DNA from: Roseateles sp.
GTDB taxonomy: Bacteria; Pseudomonadota; Gammaproteobacteria; Burkholderiales; Burkholderiaceae_C
Reading direction: 5' to 3'
NCBI GenBank assembly: GCA_019234295.1
Contig: JAFALK010000017.1
Coordinates: forward strand, 62,001-126,000
Length of the DNA stretch: 64,000 bases
Below are positions 42,651 through 52,649 of the stretch, piece by piece. The notes below the pieces were generated by a model. That model was not told where the DNA came from. It did no database searches and saw only the letters and a program-made list of their open reading frames with translations. Made by a program: the position numbers and the translations under genes. Position 1 is the first letter of the stretch, and each line of letters starts with the position of its first letter.

Positions 42651-43409
42651 CTAGCGACTGCCCTCCGCGCGGCCCTCCGCAGTGCCCGCGGCCAGCCGCT
42701 GCAGCGCGGCACGCTCCCGGCGCAGCGCTTGATCGATCTGCGGCAACCAATGCGCCAGCGGTCCGCCCTTGCGCGTTGCGAAATGGACGCCGACGGTCAG
42801 CATCGGGACCGGCAGCACTTCCATTTGCGCCGCCAGGTCCGGCCAGGTGGCAAGGCGCCGGACCGCCGCGTCAGGACCGGACGCCGAGTTGGACCATACC
42901 GTGAGGTCGCAGCGCCCGCGCTGAACCATCCGCAACCGCGCCTCGAGCGGTGAGTCGACCACTTCGAGGTGGTACGCCTGGCCCTCGGCGGCCTCGAAGG
43001 CATCGCCGTAGCTCACGCCACGCCGCAGGCAGACCCGGCGTCCGGCGAGGTCCGCCAAGCGCTGGTAGCCGAAGCCCTCGCCGCGGCGCACCACCATCCA
43101 CGCATGCTTGTGAAAGATCGGCGCGCTGAAGTCGAGCCGCGCTTCCCGGTCCCTTGTGCGCGCGATGCTCATGCCGATTGCCGTGCCGGCCTCGGCCATG
43201 CTGATCAGCCGCGCCCAAGGCACGACCTGGCGGTTCCAGCTGAAGTCGAGATCCGGACTGAGGACATCGAGCATCCGCTGCAGTTCGGGAGACTCGTCGA
43301 GCGCTACCGGGACGGAGGCCGCCTCCGCGCCCATCGCCAAGCGACCCAACAGCGCCGACAAGAGCAGGCTTCGGCGCGCGATACGGGAGGACTGGAAGTG
43401 GGGATCCAT
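42651..43409 (-). CDS. Extracellular solute-binding protein family 3-like
   Basis: 252 residues. The N-terminus RRSLLLSALLGRLAMG looks like a signal peptide (possibly twin-arginine). The body has SBP_bac_3-like features: IGMSIARTRDREARLDFSAPIF and RVCLRRGVSYGDAF. No ABC permease is adjacent, so it may act as an orphan binding protein or receptor. It lies directly downstream of the HPr-rel-A cassette on the same strand, 45 bases away, but probably is not part of it. Confidence 0.8.
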   Translation of the reverse strand: MDPHFQSSRIARRSLLLSALLGRLAMGAEAASVPVALDESPELQRMLDVLSPDLDFSWNRQVVPWARLISMAEAGTAIGMSIARTRDREARLDFSAPIFHKHAWMVVRRGEGFGYQRLADLAGRRVCLRRGVSYGDAFEAAEGQAYHLEVVDSPLEARLRMVQRGRCDLTVWSNSASGPDAAVRRLATWPDLAAQMEVLPVPMLTVGVHFATRKGGPLAHWLPQIDQALRRERAALQRLAAGTAEGRAEGSR

Positions 43410-43454
43410 GCAGCGTCCGGGATGTCACGAGCGTGGGGCCTGCAGCCGGCCCGC

Positions 43455-44531
43455 TTATGGCGCGATGAAGGCCTTGTACGATAGGTGGTAGACCAACAAA
43501 GGCAAAGGCATGCGCAGCCAGTGACTTCTGGCAAAGGCCACCTTGTTTGCCAGCCTGGTCGTTGTGCCAAATGCCGATGGGTGGGCCGGCCTGAGCGCGT
43601 GCTCAAACAGCCACGCGCGCATGAAGCCGGGGAAGGGGCTCGTTTTGCAAGCCTTGAGTTGGCGCAGCGTATTGTCGGGAATTTGCGTGCCGTAGAGGCG
43701 GCGTCCTTGCGTCAGCGCGTCCAGCAACGGCAGGGAGAGCTGAAGATATCTGGCGCGATCGACCAGGTTATCCCAGAACTCCGCGCGCTGCCCGAAATCG
43801 CTCAGCAGCAGATTCAGGTCGTGCAGATCGCGCAAGCCCTTGTGGAACTCGCCGAAGAACAAATGACATGCTGAATGAATCACCATGTCGGCCGGGCACA
43901 AGACCTTGAAGAACGAGAACTCGCCGTTCAGGGGTCGCGCCGCGTCAAAGAAGTCCTGTGGGTTGGGCCGAATCCCTGACGTTGGCGGCAAGATCGTGTG
44001 ATGCACGTCCAGCGTCGTCGCCCTGTGCTTGTGCTCAAGCGGTGGGATTTCGTGGGTCCAGTCCCTGTAGTACCTCTCGTCGTATGCATTGGTGTGCAAT
44101 GGGAGCCACCCCTCCCAGATCAATTGCTGCTCAGACTTCGCCAGCGCCGATTTGGGCACCATGATGTCGAGGTCGTTAAAAAGCCGACCCTTTGATGCCT
44201 GGTGGCCGAGGGCACAGTAAGCCGCGCCCTTCAATAGTAAAACAGGGATGCCCAAGGGTTCGAGGGCCTCCTGCAATGAGCGAAGCTCACTGGTGACCGC
44301 CGCGGCGTGCCTTGTTGCAATTTTCCCGGCAAGTTCCAGATGTCTTCGAGCTGCGGGCGGCGCCGTCTCCATCGCGCCCACCGCATCCAGCGCTTGATGG
44401 AGTTGCGCCATCAACTCGGTCGCGCGACTTTGCCAGATGAGCGCTTGCCAATGCCCGACGCTGTAGCCCGCAGCACGACGGGGCTCACGCAAGGTTTCAA
44501 TCAGCAGGTGCGTGTACGGCGCTGCCGTCAT
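43455..44531 (-). CDS. Nucleotidyltransferase of the HPr-rel-A type (NTP_transf_5)
   Basis: 358 residues. The NTase core is visible: LLLKGAAYCALGH (98-110), then GRLFNDLDIMV (115-125) with the two metal-binding acidic residues of the DxD motif. The remainder is alpha-helical with Trp/Phe. Members of this family occur beside HprK-like kinases and PqqD-like proteins. Coupled to the kinase gene by a four-base overlap (ATGA). Probably transfers a nucleotide or sugar to a peptide or protein; target unknown. Confidence 0.85.
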   Translation of the reverse strand: MTAAPYTHLLIETLREPRRAAGYSVGHWQALIWQSRATELMAQLHQALDAVGAMETAPPAARRHLELAGKIATRHAAAVTSELRSLQEALEPLGIPVLLLKGAAYCALGHQASKGRLFNDLDIMVPKSALAKSEQQLIWEGWLPLHTNAYDERYYRDWTHEIPPLEHKHRATTLDVHHTILPPTSGIRPNPQDFFDAARPLNGEFSFFKVLCPADMVIHSACHLFFGEFHKGLRDLHDLNLLLSDFGQRAEFWDNLVDRARYLQLSLPLLDALTQGRRLYGTQIPDNTLRQLKACKTSPFPGFMRAWLFEHALRPAHPSAFGTTTRLANKVAFARSHWLRMPLPLLVYHLSYKAFIAP

Positions 44532-45442
44532 TTGCTGCGCTCCCAGAGCCGCTCGACCTCGGGAATGACCTGATCAAGCGACGAGTATTCAATCGAATAA
44601 GTCTCCACCTGATCCATCAAACGACCAAGGGCGTCAAAGCCCTGCTCGGCCAGGACCGCAAAATTGAACGTATGCCGAGTCAATTCACCCAGGGAATGCG
44701 CTTTTCCTTTCGAGGTCGTCCGCAGGGCTGATTCCTTCCCGTATTTTGGAAAAATCAGCAAAGCGGGTTTGGCCAGCTCGCTCATCGCCAGAACACTGGG
44801 GCTCGGGGCCCGCATGTGAGCGATGTCCCCCTTGGCGGTGCCTGGGCAGACGCTCCCGATCACGACTTGCGGCCCTAGTGAGCGCACGACACCAATCGAC
44901 GCGTTCTTGAGGCTGACGGGGCGCGCAATGGGGCGGACCAGACCATCGACCAAGCCGATCAGCGCAAGCTCATCGGACAACAAGCGCCAGCCGCTTTGAG
45001 CGAGCGCTGCGCTCAGAGTGCTTTTGCCGGAGCCCGGATCGGCGGCGAGGATCAAGCAGCGCCCGCCTCGCTCGACCACGCCGGCATGCATCACCAGATA
45101 GTCGTGAGCATGGGTGTAAATCGTCCAATTCAAGCCCCACTCGAAGGTGGGAAAAGCCTGAGCCAAGGGCAGCGGCTTGAACGGGATTCTCCCATCGCAC
45201 GTAAATATGACTTGCGGCCTGAAGTACCGGCGCAAGGGGTTCGGGCTTCTGACGCCGACCTCGAAGTCCACATAGGTGTCGGCATCGAGAACCGGAAAGT
45301 CTGCATAGAGCCGATAGAACTCCCGCTGGAATTCGCGGAGATCGGAGCGAACTCGAATGCAAAACGGCCCGCAAGGAATCAGCAGGCCGGTCCCGGACAG
45401 GCTCGAACTGAGCTCGTCGAATTTTAGCTGGGCGACCCTCAA
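44528..45442 (-). CDS. HprK-related kinase A
   Basis: 304 residues. P-loop DPGSGKST (135-142) and Walker-B-like SDELALIG (156-163) match HPr kinase/phosphorylase; a His in LVMHAGVVERGG precedes it as in the family. The start is a TTG overlapping the PqqD stop (TTGA), unusual in this window. HprK phosphorylates Ser on the phosphotransfer protein HPr; no HPr gene is here, so the substrate may be the exported protein or a peptide brought by the PqqD-like partner. Confidence 0.85.
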   Translation of the reverse strand: MRVAQLKFDELSSSLSGTGLLIPCGPFCIRVRSDLREFQREFYRLYADFPVLDADTYVDFEVGVRSPNPLRRYFRPQVIFTCDGRIPFKPLPLAQAFPTFEWGLNWTIYTHAHDYLVMHAGVVERGGRCLILAADPGSGKSTLSAALAQSGWRLLSDELALIGLVDGLVRPIARPVSLKNASIGVVRSLGPQVVIGSVCPGTAKGDIAHMRAPSPSVLAMSELAKPALLIFPKYGKESALRTTSKGKAHSLGELTRHTFNFAVLAEQGFDALGRLMDQVETYSIEYSSLDQVIPEVERLWERSK

Positions 45443-45702
45443 GTTGATCGGTCTACAATTTTGAGTCGCGAAAGCTCTTCTATAAAGGCTCGGGACACGC
45501 TGACCGTTCGGCCCAAATCAGGACCAGGGGCGGACACATGAAATACACCCGATTCTTCGACGATCGAAACTCGATCCGGCGCCTTCAGGAGTTCTTCAAA
45601 ATCCGGTGCGAGGATATGCGTTTCACAGGTTTCACCAACATACACGGCAACGCCGTCAGGGTATGTTCGCGTCAACACTCCGGGACGCAAGCTAAAGCAC
45701 AT
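45439..45702 (-). CDS. HPr-rel-A system PqqD-like protein
   Basis: 87 residues, PqqD/RRE-like winged-helix size: MCFSLRPGVLTRTYPDGVAV then ILAPDFEELL. PqqD proteins bind leader peptides of ribosomally made, modified peptides and deliver them to an enzyme. It starts nine bases after the exported-protein stop and overlaps the kinase by four bases, so all four genes form one unit. Base usage is slightly less GC-rich than the neighbours. Confidence 0.75.
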   Translation of the reverse strand: MCFSLRPGVLTRTYPDGVAVYVGETCETHILAPDFEELLKAPDRVSIVEESGVFHVSAPGPDLGRTVSVSRAFIEELSRLKIVDRST

Positions 45703-45711
45703 GCAAACGCC

Positions 45712-46380
45712 TTAATATCCACTGCCATTTTCTGGGCTACCACTGCACCACAGGTTTGACGTTGATTTATAGATATCCAACGTCGAGGCAAAGCTAGCAA
45801 CGGTACCACTGGGCCCTGCACAGGCCGTTTGAAACGCGGCGATGACCGCACTCGGTGTCTGCAAGCCGGGGATTGGAAAGCGGGAGCCATAGTACTGCGC
45901 ATTCAACAAGGCTGCGACCACCAGCATGGCCGTACTAGAGCCACCACCATATTTATTGGGATATTTTTGTCCAGGTCCGGCGATCTGGCCAGGAAATACC
46001 TGATGCAATAGAATACTGTCTCCGATGGTGCCGCCAGAATTTTCAAAATAAGGCACCCCGAATACTGCATTGAAGGTTGCTGTCGCCCAGGGATAAACGA
46101 GATTCAACTTCGGCGCGGTTTGCCAGAGACTCGTACCGTTCTGATTCTGAGGCCCCCAGAATCCGGGGCTGCAGCCACAGGGATTGGCGGTCCCCGCCCG
46201 CGACAAATTGCCTGACGCAATCTCCGATGCCGTGCATGTTGACGCAGCCATGACGGAGCGACTCGGCAGCGTGAGCAGTACGACGGCTCCAGCGCTTCCC
46301 ATCCGTCGACGGCTGAGATCCACAGCGCCATCAGAATCCTGCTCTCGGTCTACCGAGGCGTTCGAGATTTCATTCGTCAT
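45712..46380 (-). CDS. Exported PGFW-domain protein, putative substrate of the HPr-rel-A cassette
   Basis: 222 residues. An acidic 22-residue extension precedes a twin-arginine-like signal (SRRRMGSAGAVVLL, cleavage about residue 46). The mature part has Cys49, then CGCSPGFWGPQNQNGTSLW (68-86), resembling the TPGFWKNH...W motif of secreted bacterial proteins. It continues with a conserved-looking middle (GGTIGDSILLHQVF; GGGSSTAMLVVAALLNA, 146-161) and a Ser-rich tail with Cys212. Start ATG 46380. It heads the cassette, nine bases before the PqqD gene. Function not known; serines, cysteines and Tat export suit modification before export. Confidence 0.75.
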   Translation of the reverse strand: MTNEISNASVDREQDSDGAVDLSRRRMGSAGAVVLLTLPSRSVMAASTCTASEIASGNLSRAGTANPCGCSPGFWGPQNQNGTSLWQTAPKLNLVYPWATATFNAVFGVPYFENSGGTIGDSILLHQVFPGQIAGPGQKYPNKYGGGSSTAMLVVAALLNAQYYGSRFPIPGLQTPSAVIAAFQTACAGPSGTVASFASTLDIYKSTSNLWCSGSPENGSGY

Positions 46381-46731
46381 AGGGCACCCCCGTTTTGCTC
46401 CTGCGCAGCCCTGCTTGGCAGTCAGCGCCAGCTTTCCAATGACTTGACAGGCAAAAAACCATAGCACTTAGGCTTGGAGAGCCTCGGCTCCTCCTCCGAG
46501 GATGGCGCCATCAAGTCATTTGGCGGCCGATTTTCCCATACGACACTACCACGGCAAACAGATGCCGCAGAGCGTGTCTGCCAAGAATTGCGGCGCCGAA
46601 GCTACCAAGCGCCGCGCACTGCGATTTGACGTGAACTTTGGCCACATGGCGAGCCCAAAATGCGAGCGCCGCCCCCTCAACCGAGGGGCGTTGCTCGTCG
46701 CTAACGGCCGATTTTGATGAACCGTCAGGAG
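46381..46731. other. 350-base gap upstream of the cassette
   Basis: No convincing gene. It holds a 12-bp palindrome GATGGCGCCATC (46500-46511) and the direct repeat CGGCCGATTTT at 46525-46535 and 46704-46714. Possible promoter boxes (TGCTATGGT near 46460, minus strand) are weak. Short open frames here look incidental. Confidence 0.5.
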
Positions 46732-48240
<1,509 letters not shown>

Positions 48241-48250
48241 GCCAGTCTCC

Positions 48251-49111
48251 TCACTTCAACTTCAAGGGGCAGCAGCGCGTGGGTGGCAGGCTCTTCGAGG
48301 CCACCTCCTGCAGTGCCAGGGCGTCGCTCGCGGTGATCCCGAGCTCGTGCGCCACGCGCTCCTCGCCCAGGCGCGGGTCGCATCCGGTCAGCGCGCCCAG
48401 CACGGTCAGCGCCTCCAGATAGCTGCCGTGCGCGCTCGCATGGTAGTAGTCGTCCGCCCACAGCAGGAGGCCCTTGGCGGCCGGGTCGTAGGGATTGGCC
48501 CGGGCCAGGCCGGACTCGATCGCACGGTTCCAGGCCAGGCCCACGGGGATCACGCGGCGGGCGCCGAGCGACTGCGCCACCTGATCGTAGGCCTGCTGAA
48601 GATCCTTCGCCATGGCCGTGATCGGCTGGCCGGACCAATGCTGGCCCGCAGGGTAAGTCTGGTCGGCGCGAGACCAGGTGGCCATGAGGTTGAGCTCCAC
48701 CTTCGGATTGCGTGCGCGCAGCAGCTTGGCCAGCCGGTCGCCATAACGCGACATTTGCGTGGCATCGCCGGGTTTCTCGGCGTCCAGCACGCTGTAGGCC
48801 TGCAGGACCACCACGTCCCAGTGGCGATCGAGCAGGGCGCGCTTCTCGGTCCAATGCCAGTCAAAGTTCCTTCCCGGGCCGGTTTCGAGGCTGACGTCGA
48901 AGTCCAGCCCCAACTGGTCGGCCAAGGCCTTGAAGAGCGCCGGTATGCCCGAGGCGTGCTCGCCATTGAGGTCGTGCACGAGCTCGGGGCGATAGCCCAT
49001 GATGGCCGATCCGGCGCCGTAGGTGAAGCTGTTGCCGATGAAGAGCACGCTGGTGGTGGCGCGCGCCTGAGCAGCGGCAACCAGCAGGGCGAGGACGAGA
49101 AAACGCAGCAT
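48251..49111 (-). CDS. SGNH-like hydrolase, exported (DUF4886-like)
   Basis: 286 residues with signal peptide (1-18, [10 protein letters not shown]). Nucleophile motif [10 protein letters not shown] (about 24-33); later [15 protein letters not shown] (about 226-240) supplies the Asp/His pair. The start ATG 49111 sits one base after the FUSC stop. Fits a periplasmic esterase of the SGNH fold; the substrate is unknown. Confidence 0.8.
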   Translation of the reverse strand: MLRFLVLALLVAAAQARATTSVLFIGNSFTYGAGSAIMGYRPELVHDLNGEHASGIPALFKALADQLGLDFDVSLETGPGRNFDWHWTEKRALLDRHWDVVVLQAYSVLDAEKPGDATQMSRYGDRLAKLLRARNPKVELNLMATWSRADQTYPAGQHWSGQPITAMAKDLQQAYDQVAQSLGARRVIPVGLAWNRAIESGLARANPYDPAAKGLLLWADDYYHASAHGSYLEALTVLGALTGCDPRLGEERVAHELGITASDALALQEVASKSLPPTRCCPLKLK

Positions 49112-49112
49112 G

Positions 49113-51236
49113 TCAGTCTTTCTTGGCAACCGTGGTGGCCGCTGCTTGAAGCAAGCGGGCCTCGCGCCGCGCCAGGCGCAGGCGGCGCAGCAGCCAGGGC
49201 GTGAGGTCGGGCTGGCCGAGGTGTTCGGGCCAAAGGCCGGCATCGGGGTCGGGCGGTTCGTCGATGGCGACCTCGGGCAAGGGGCCTTCGGCCTTGAGGC
49301 TTTGCACACAGGCCTTCACGGTCGGCAGCAGGGCGGCCTGGGCCTGACCGGCATCGAGCTTGTCCTTGCGCCGCGCCAGCATCTGCTGCACCGAGCTCAG
49401 CAGGGCCGCGTAGCGATAACTGTGTGAAAGCAGCGCCTCGATCTCGGCATCGGGCAGGCGCACGCTCTCGGGTTCCACACGCGTGCGCTGCGCGGCCGCG
49501 GCCAGGCCTCCGAGCACGGTGTAGAGCTGCTGGCGCGAGAGCCGCGCCGCCAGAGCCTGCTCGGCCGTGGGCGCCCACCGCAGCACATTGGCCGTGTGCC
49601 GGGCCATCACGCTGCGCAGCTGGGCTGCGAGACGCGCCAGGGTGTGGTGCTCCCAGCTCGGCAGCACGAAGCAAAAGGCCCAGGCCAGCATGGCGCCCAC
49701 GAAAGTGTCGGCCACGCGCTCGATGATGGGCGGCGAGGCGCCGGGGAAGAGCATGAGCTGCTGGATCAAGGCCATCAGCGTGGCCGCCGTGGCCGCCACT
49801 CGGTAGCGGCGGTTCACGTAGGCATGGGCGGTGCCCACGGCCACGATGAAGACCAGGGGCAGCAGCGGCGCATCGGGCACGCGCATCAGCGCCATCACGA
49901 TCAGGCAGCCGATCACGGTGCCGGCGATGCGGTCGTTGCGGCGCGACAGCGTCTGCTCCAGGTTGCCGCGCAGCACCACGGCGACGCTGAGCACCAGCCA
50001 ATGCGGGTGAGAGGCCCATGGCAAGAGGTGCCCCAGAGCAAAGGCCGTTGACAGGGCGAGGGCCGAGCGCAGCGCGTGCCGCATCACGCTGGAGGAGAGC
50101 TTTAACTGGGCTTTGAGCGCGTCCCAGGGCCAGCCGTCGGGGGAGAGAAAGGGCTGGAGCTGCTCGGGCGTCCAATCGACGGCGAGCTGAGGCGGGGCGC
50201 CGTCCTGCACCCGGATCATGGCGTCGACCTCGTCGAAGATGTGCGTCACGCGCGTGCGCAGGGCGTTGACGAGGTGCAGCCGAGCATCGTCCGGCGCTGC
50301 CGCCACATCGGCCAGCTCGGCGTCCAGTCGGGAGCGCCAGGCCTCGCGGTCGGCTAGCGGCAGCCTGCCATGGCCTTCGACCGCCACGGCCAGCGCGTCA
50401 AGCTCGTCGGCCAGGCGGGCCAGGGCGGCGGCCAGCGCGGCGCGCCAGCCCAGGGCGGCAGCATCGGTGCCGAGCAGGTCGATGTCGAGCCGGCTCGCCA
50501 GCAGCAGGTCGCGCAGCTCGATCAAGCGCAGCAGAATCTCGGTCTGGCGCTGGGCCACGGCTGAACGCGCGGCGGCGAAGACCTGATCGCGCGCGGCCTG
50601 TAGCAGCTCGGCTAGCTGCACGTCGTCGGCGATCGAGGCACGGATGCGGGCCTGCTCGGGCGTGGCCGTGCCACCCACGCGCACCGAACGCGAACGCAGG
50701 CGCGCTGCGCCAGCTCTCAGGGCCGCCGCCAGGGCCAGGTCGCGATAGCGCCGGCGCAGCAGATGAGCGCTCAGACGCGCCCAGCTGGCGTAAAGCAGGC
50801 CGCCGAGCAGGGTCCAGCCGGCGTGCTCGAACACGAAGGTGCGGGCCAGCCGCTCATTCGAGGCCATGGCGAATACCAGGCTCAGCACGCCCACGAAGGC
50901 CATGGGCCCGGCGCGCAGACCCCAGGCCATGAAGAGTTGGGAGCCAAAGCCCGTCAGCGCCACCAGCATCAGCATGGGCCAGAACATGCCGTGCCCCAGC
51001 CCCGTCAGCAGCGTGACGAGCACATTGATGGCCACGGCCGGCAGCACGCGATTCAGCACGCGCTGGGGCGGATTGGGCACATCGCACAGGCTTACGCAGA
51101 CCGCGCCGCTGACTGCCGCGACGCCGGCCACGTTGCCAAAGCAGCCGCCCACGAGAAGCTGCACGGCGGCCACGCCCAGGCCCACGGTCACGCCGTTGAG
51201 GTGTGCCGCCGAAAGCCGTTTCCAGGAAGTTCGCAT
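49113..51236 (-). CDS. FUSC family inner-membrane transporter
   Basis: 707 residues. Two clusters of membrane helices (about 25-175 and 395-530) each followed by soluble Ala/Arg-rich domains, as in YccS/FusC/aromatic acid exporters. The start is ATG 51236 (MRTSWKRL); an earlier TTG (51260) is possible but less family-like. No membrane-fusion gene is adjacent, so any partner is unknown. Confidence 0.88.
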   Translation of the reverse strand: MRTSWKRLSAAHLNGVTVGLGVAAVQLLVGGCFGNVAGVAAVSGAVCVSLCDVPNPPQRVLNRVLPAVAINVLVTLLTGLGHGMFWPMLMLVALTGFGSQLFMAWGLRAGPMAFVGVLSLVFAMASNERLARTFVFEHAGWTLLGGLLYASWARLSAHLLRRRYRDLALAAALRAGAARLRSRSVRVGGTATPEQARIRASIADDVQLAELLQAARDQVFAAARSAVAQRQTEILLRLIELRDLLLASRLDIDLLGTDAAALGWRAALAAALARLADELDALAVAVEGHGRLPLADREAWRSRLDAELADVAAAPDDARLHLVNALRTRVTHIFDEVDAMIRVQDGAPPQLAVDWTPEQLQPFLSPDGWPWDALKAQLKLSSSVMRHALRSALALSTAFALGHLLPWASHPHWLVLSVAVVLRGNLEQTLSRRNDRIAGTVIGCLIVMALMRVPDAPLLPLVFIVAVGTAHAYVNRRYRVAATAATLMALIQQLMLFPGASPPIIERVADTFVGAMLAWAFCFVLPSWEHHTLARLAAQLRSVMARHTANVLRWAPTAEQALAARLSRQQLYTVLGGLAAAAQRTRVEPESVRLPDAEIEALLSHSYRYAALLSSVQQMLARRKDKLDAGQAQAALLPTVKACVQSLKAEGPLPEVAIDEPPDPDAGLWPEHLGQPDLTPWLLRRLRLARREARLLQAAATTVAKKD

Positions 51237-51262
51237 GGGGGGCAAGCTTATCGGTTCCAATC

Positions 51263-51642
51263 GGCCTCCAAACTCTGGAGGCCGCGCGCCTGGCCGAGAT
51301 CGAGAAGGAGCGCAGGGCGCTGGCGGAGCTCAAGGCCATGGATCCGAAGACGCTGACGCCGGTGCAGAACGTGTCGGCGGCGTGATCGGCTGGTCGCTTG
51401 AGCGGGCGATCGAATACGGCATTCCTGCCAATGGAGTCGAGCGTTATGTCGTGTGGCCCGGCCAGGCTTGCTCCCACGTGCTGGGCCGACTGAAGATCGA
51501 GGCGCTGCGCGACAAGGCCCGCGCCGCGTTGGGCGAGAAGTTCGACATCAAGAAGTTCCACAACCTCGTGCTCCAGACCGGCAATGTGCCGCTCAAGGTG
51601 CTGGAGGACCTGGAGGGCGACTCGATCAGCTCGCAGGCATGA
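51263..51642 (+). pseudogene. Decayed DUF885 family gene
   Basis: Two pieces in different frames. Bases 51263-51384 give RLAEIEKERRALAELKAMDP, like the N-terminal part of DUF885 proteins. Bases 51382-51642 give the family's C-terminal part (VERYVVWPGQACSHVLGRLK, then KFDIKKFHNLVLQTG). The middle, normally some 450 residues, is missing, and no start remains. It overlaps the end of gshB by 17 bases. Confidence 0.7.
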
Positions 51643-52591
51643 GAGGCTTGATCGCACGCTCGACGGCGTCGATGAACATCGCCGCCACGTCGAAGCCGCT
51701 GCCGGCGCTGATCTCGGCAAAGCAGGTCGGGCTGGTGACGTTGATCTCGGTGAGGCAGTCGCCGATCACGTCCAGGCCAATCAGTAACAGACCGCGCGCG
51801 GCGAGCTTGGGGCCCACGGCGGCGGCGATCGCGCGGTCGCGTTCGGTGATGGGTCGCACCACGCCCTTGCCACCCACGGCCAGATTGCCGCGCACCTCCT
51901 GGCCCTGCGGGATGCGGGCCAGGCAATAGGGCACGACCTCGCCGCCGATGACGAGCACGCGCTTGTCGCCCTCGCTGATCTGCGGGATGAAGCGCTGCAC
52001 CATGACGGTCTGCGCGCCGCCCTTGTTGAGCGTCTCGATGATGGCGCCGAGATTGAGGCCGTCTGCCTTGACGCGGAAGATGCCCATGCCGCCCATGCCG
52101 TCAAGCGGCTTAAGGATGACGTCGCCATGCTCGGCCTGGAAAGCGCGGATAGCGGCATCGCTGCGCGTGACCAGGGTCGGCGTGATCAGCTCGGGGAATT
52201 CCAGGATGGCCAGCTTCTCGGGGTGGTCACGCAAGGCGGCGGGGCTGTTGAACACGTGCGCGCCCTCTCGCTCAGCCTGGCCCAGCAGGTGGGTGGCGTA
52301 GAAGTACTCGCTGTCAAAGGGAGGATCCTTGCGCATGAGGATGGCGCCCGTGTCGGCCAGCGCCAAATCGCGCGTTTCCTCGACCGTGAACCAGTCGTGC
52401 TCGCCCCCCGTCAGTGCTACGCGCCGCGCGCCCAGCGCCGTGACCTTGGCCCCGCGCACCCAGGCCAGGTCGGCCGGGTGGCAAGCCCAAAGCGTCCAGC
52501 CGCGCCGAGCAGCCTCGCGCATCATGGCAAAGGTGCTGTCCTTGTAGGTCTTGAAATGTTCCAGCGCGTCCGCAACAACCAGCAGTTGCAT
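51626..52591 (-). CDS. gshB: Glutathione synthetase
   Basis: 321 residues, ATP-grasp fold: MRKDPPFDSEYFYATHLL (about 85), the lid KPLDGMGGMGIFR (about 162-174), and the metal site GLDVIGDCLTEINVTSPT (about 273). Joins gamma-glutamylcysteine and glycine to make glutathione. gshA lies 4 kb away on the same strand, separated by kup and a class II amidotransferase region. Confidence 0.96.
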   Translation of the reverse strand: MQLLVVADALEHFKTYKDSTFAMMREAARRGWTLWACHPADLAWVRGAKVTALGARRVALTGGEHDWFTVEETRDLALADTGAILMRKDPPFDSEYFYATHLLGQAEREGAHVFNSPAALRDHPEKLAILEFPELITPTLVTRSDAAIRAFQAEHGDVILKPLDGMGGMGIFRVKADGLNLGAIIETLNKGGAQTVMVQRFIPQISEGDKRVLVIGGEVVPYCLARIPQGQEVRGNLAVGGKGVVRPITERDRAIAAAVGPKLAARGLLLIGLDVIGDCLTEINVTSPTCFAEISAGSGFDVAAMFIDAVERAIKPLMPAS

Positions 52592-52649
52592 GGTGGGTCC
52601 CTATCCGTAATATGGGCGGCAGCATAGCCAAGCCGAGAGTCCCTCGCTC

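Noticed and set aside
42651..43409. Solute-binding protein as a member of the HPr-rel-A cassette
   Set aside because: It is separated by 45 bases and has its own signal; no reason beyond strand and position.
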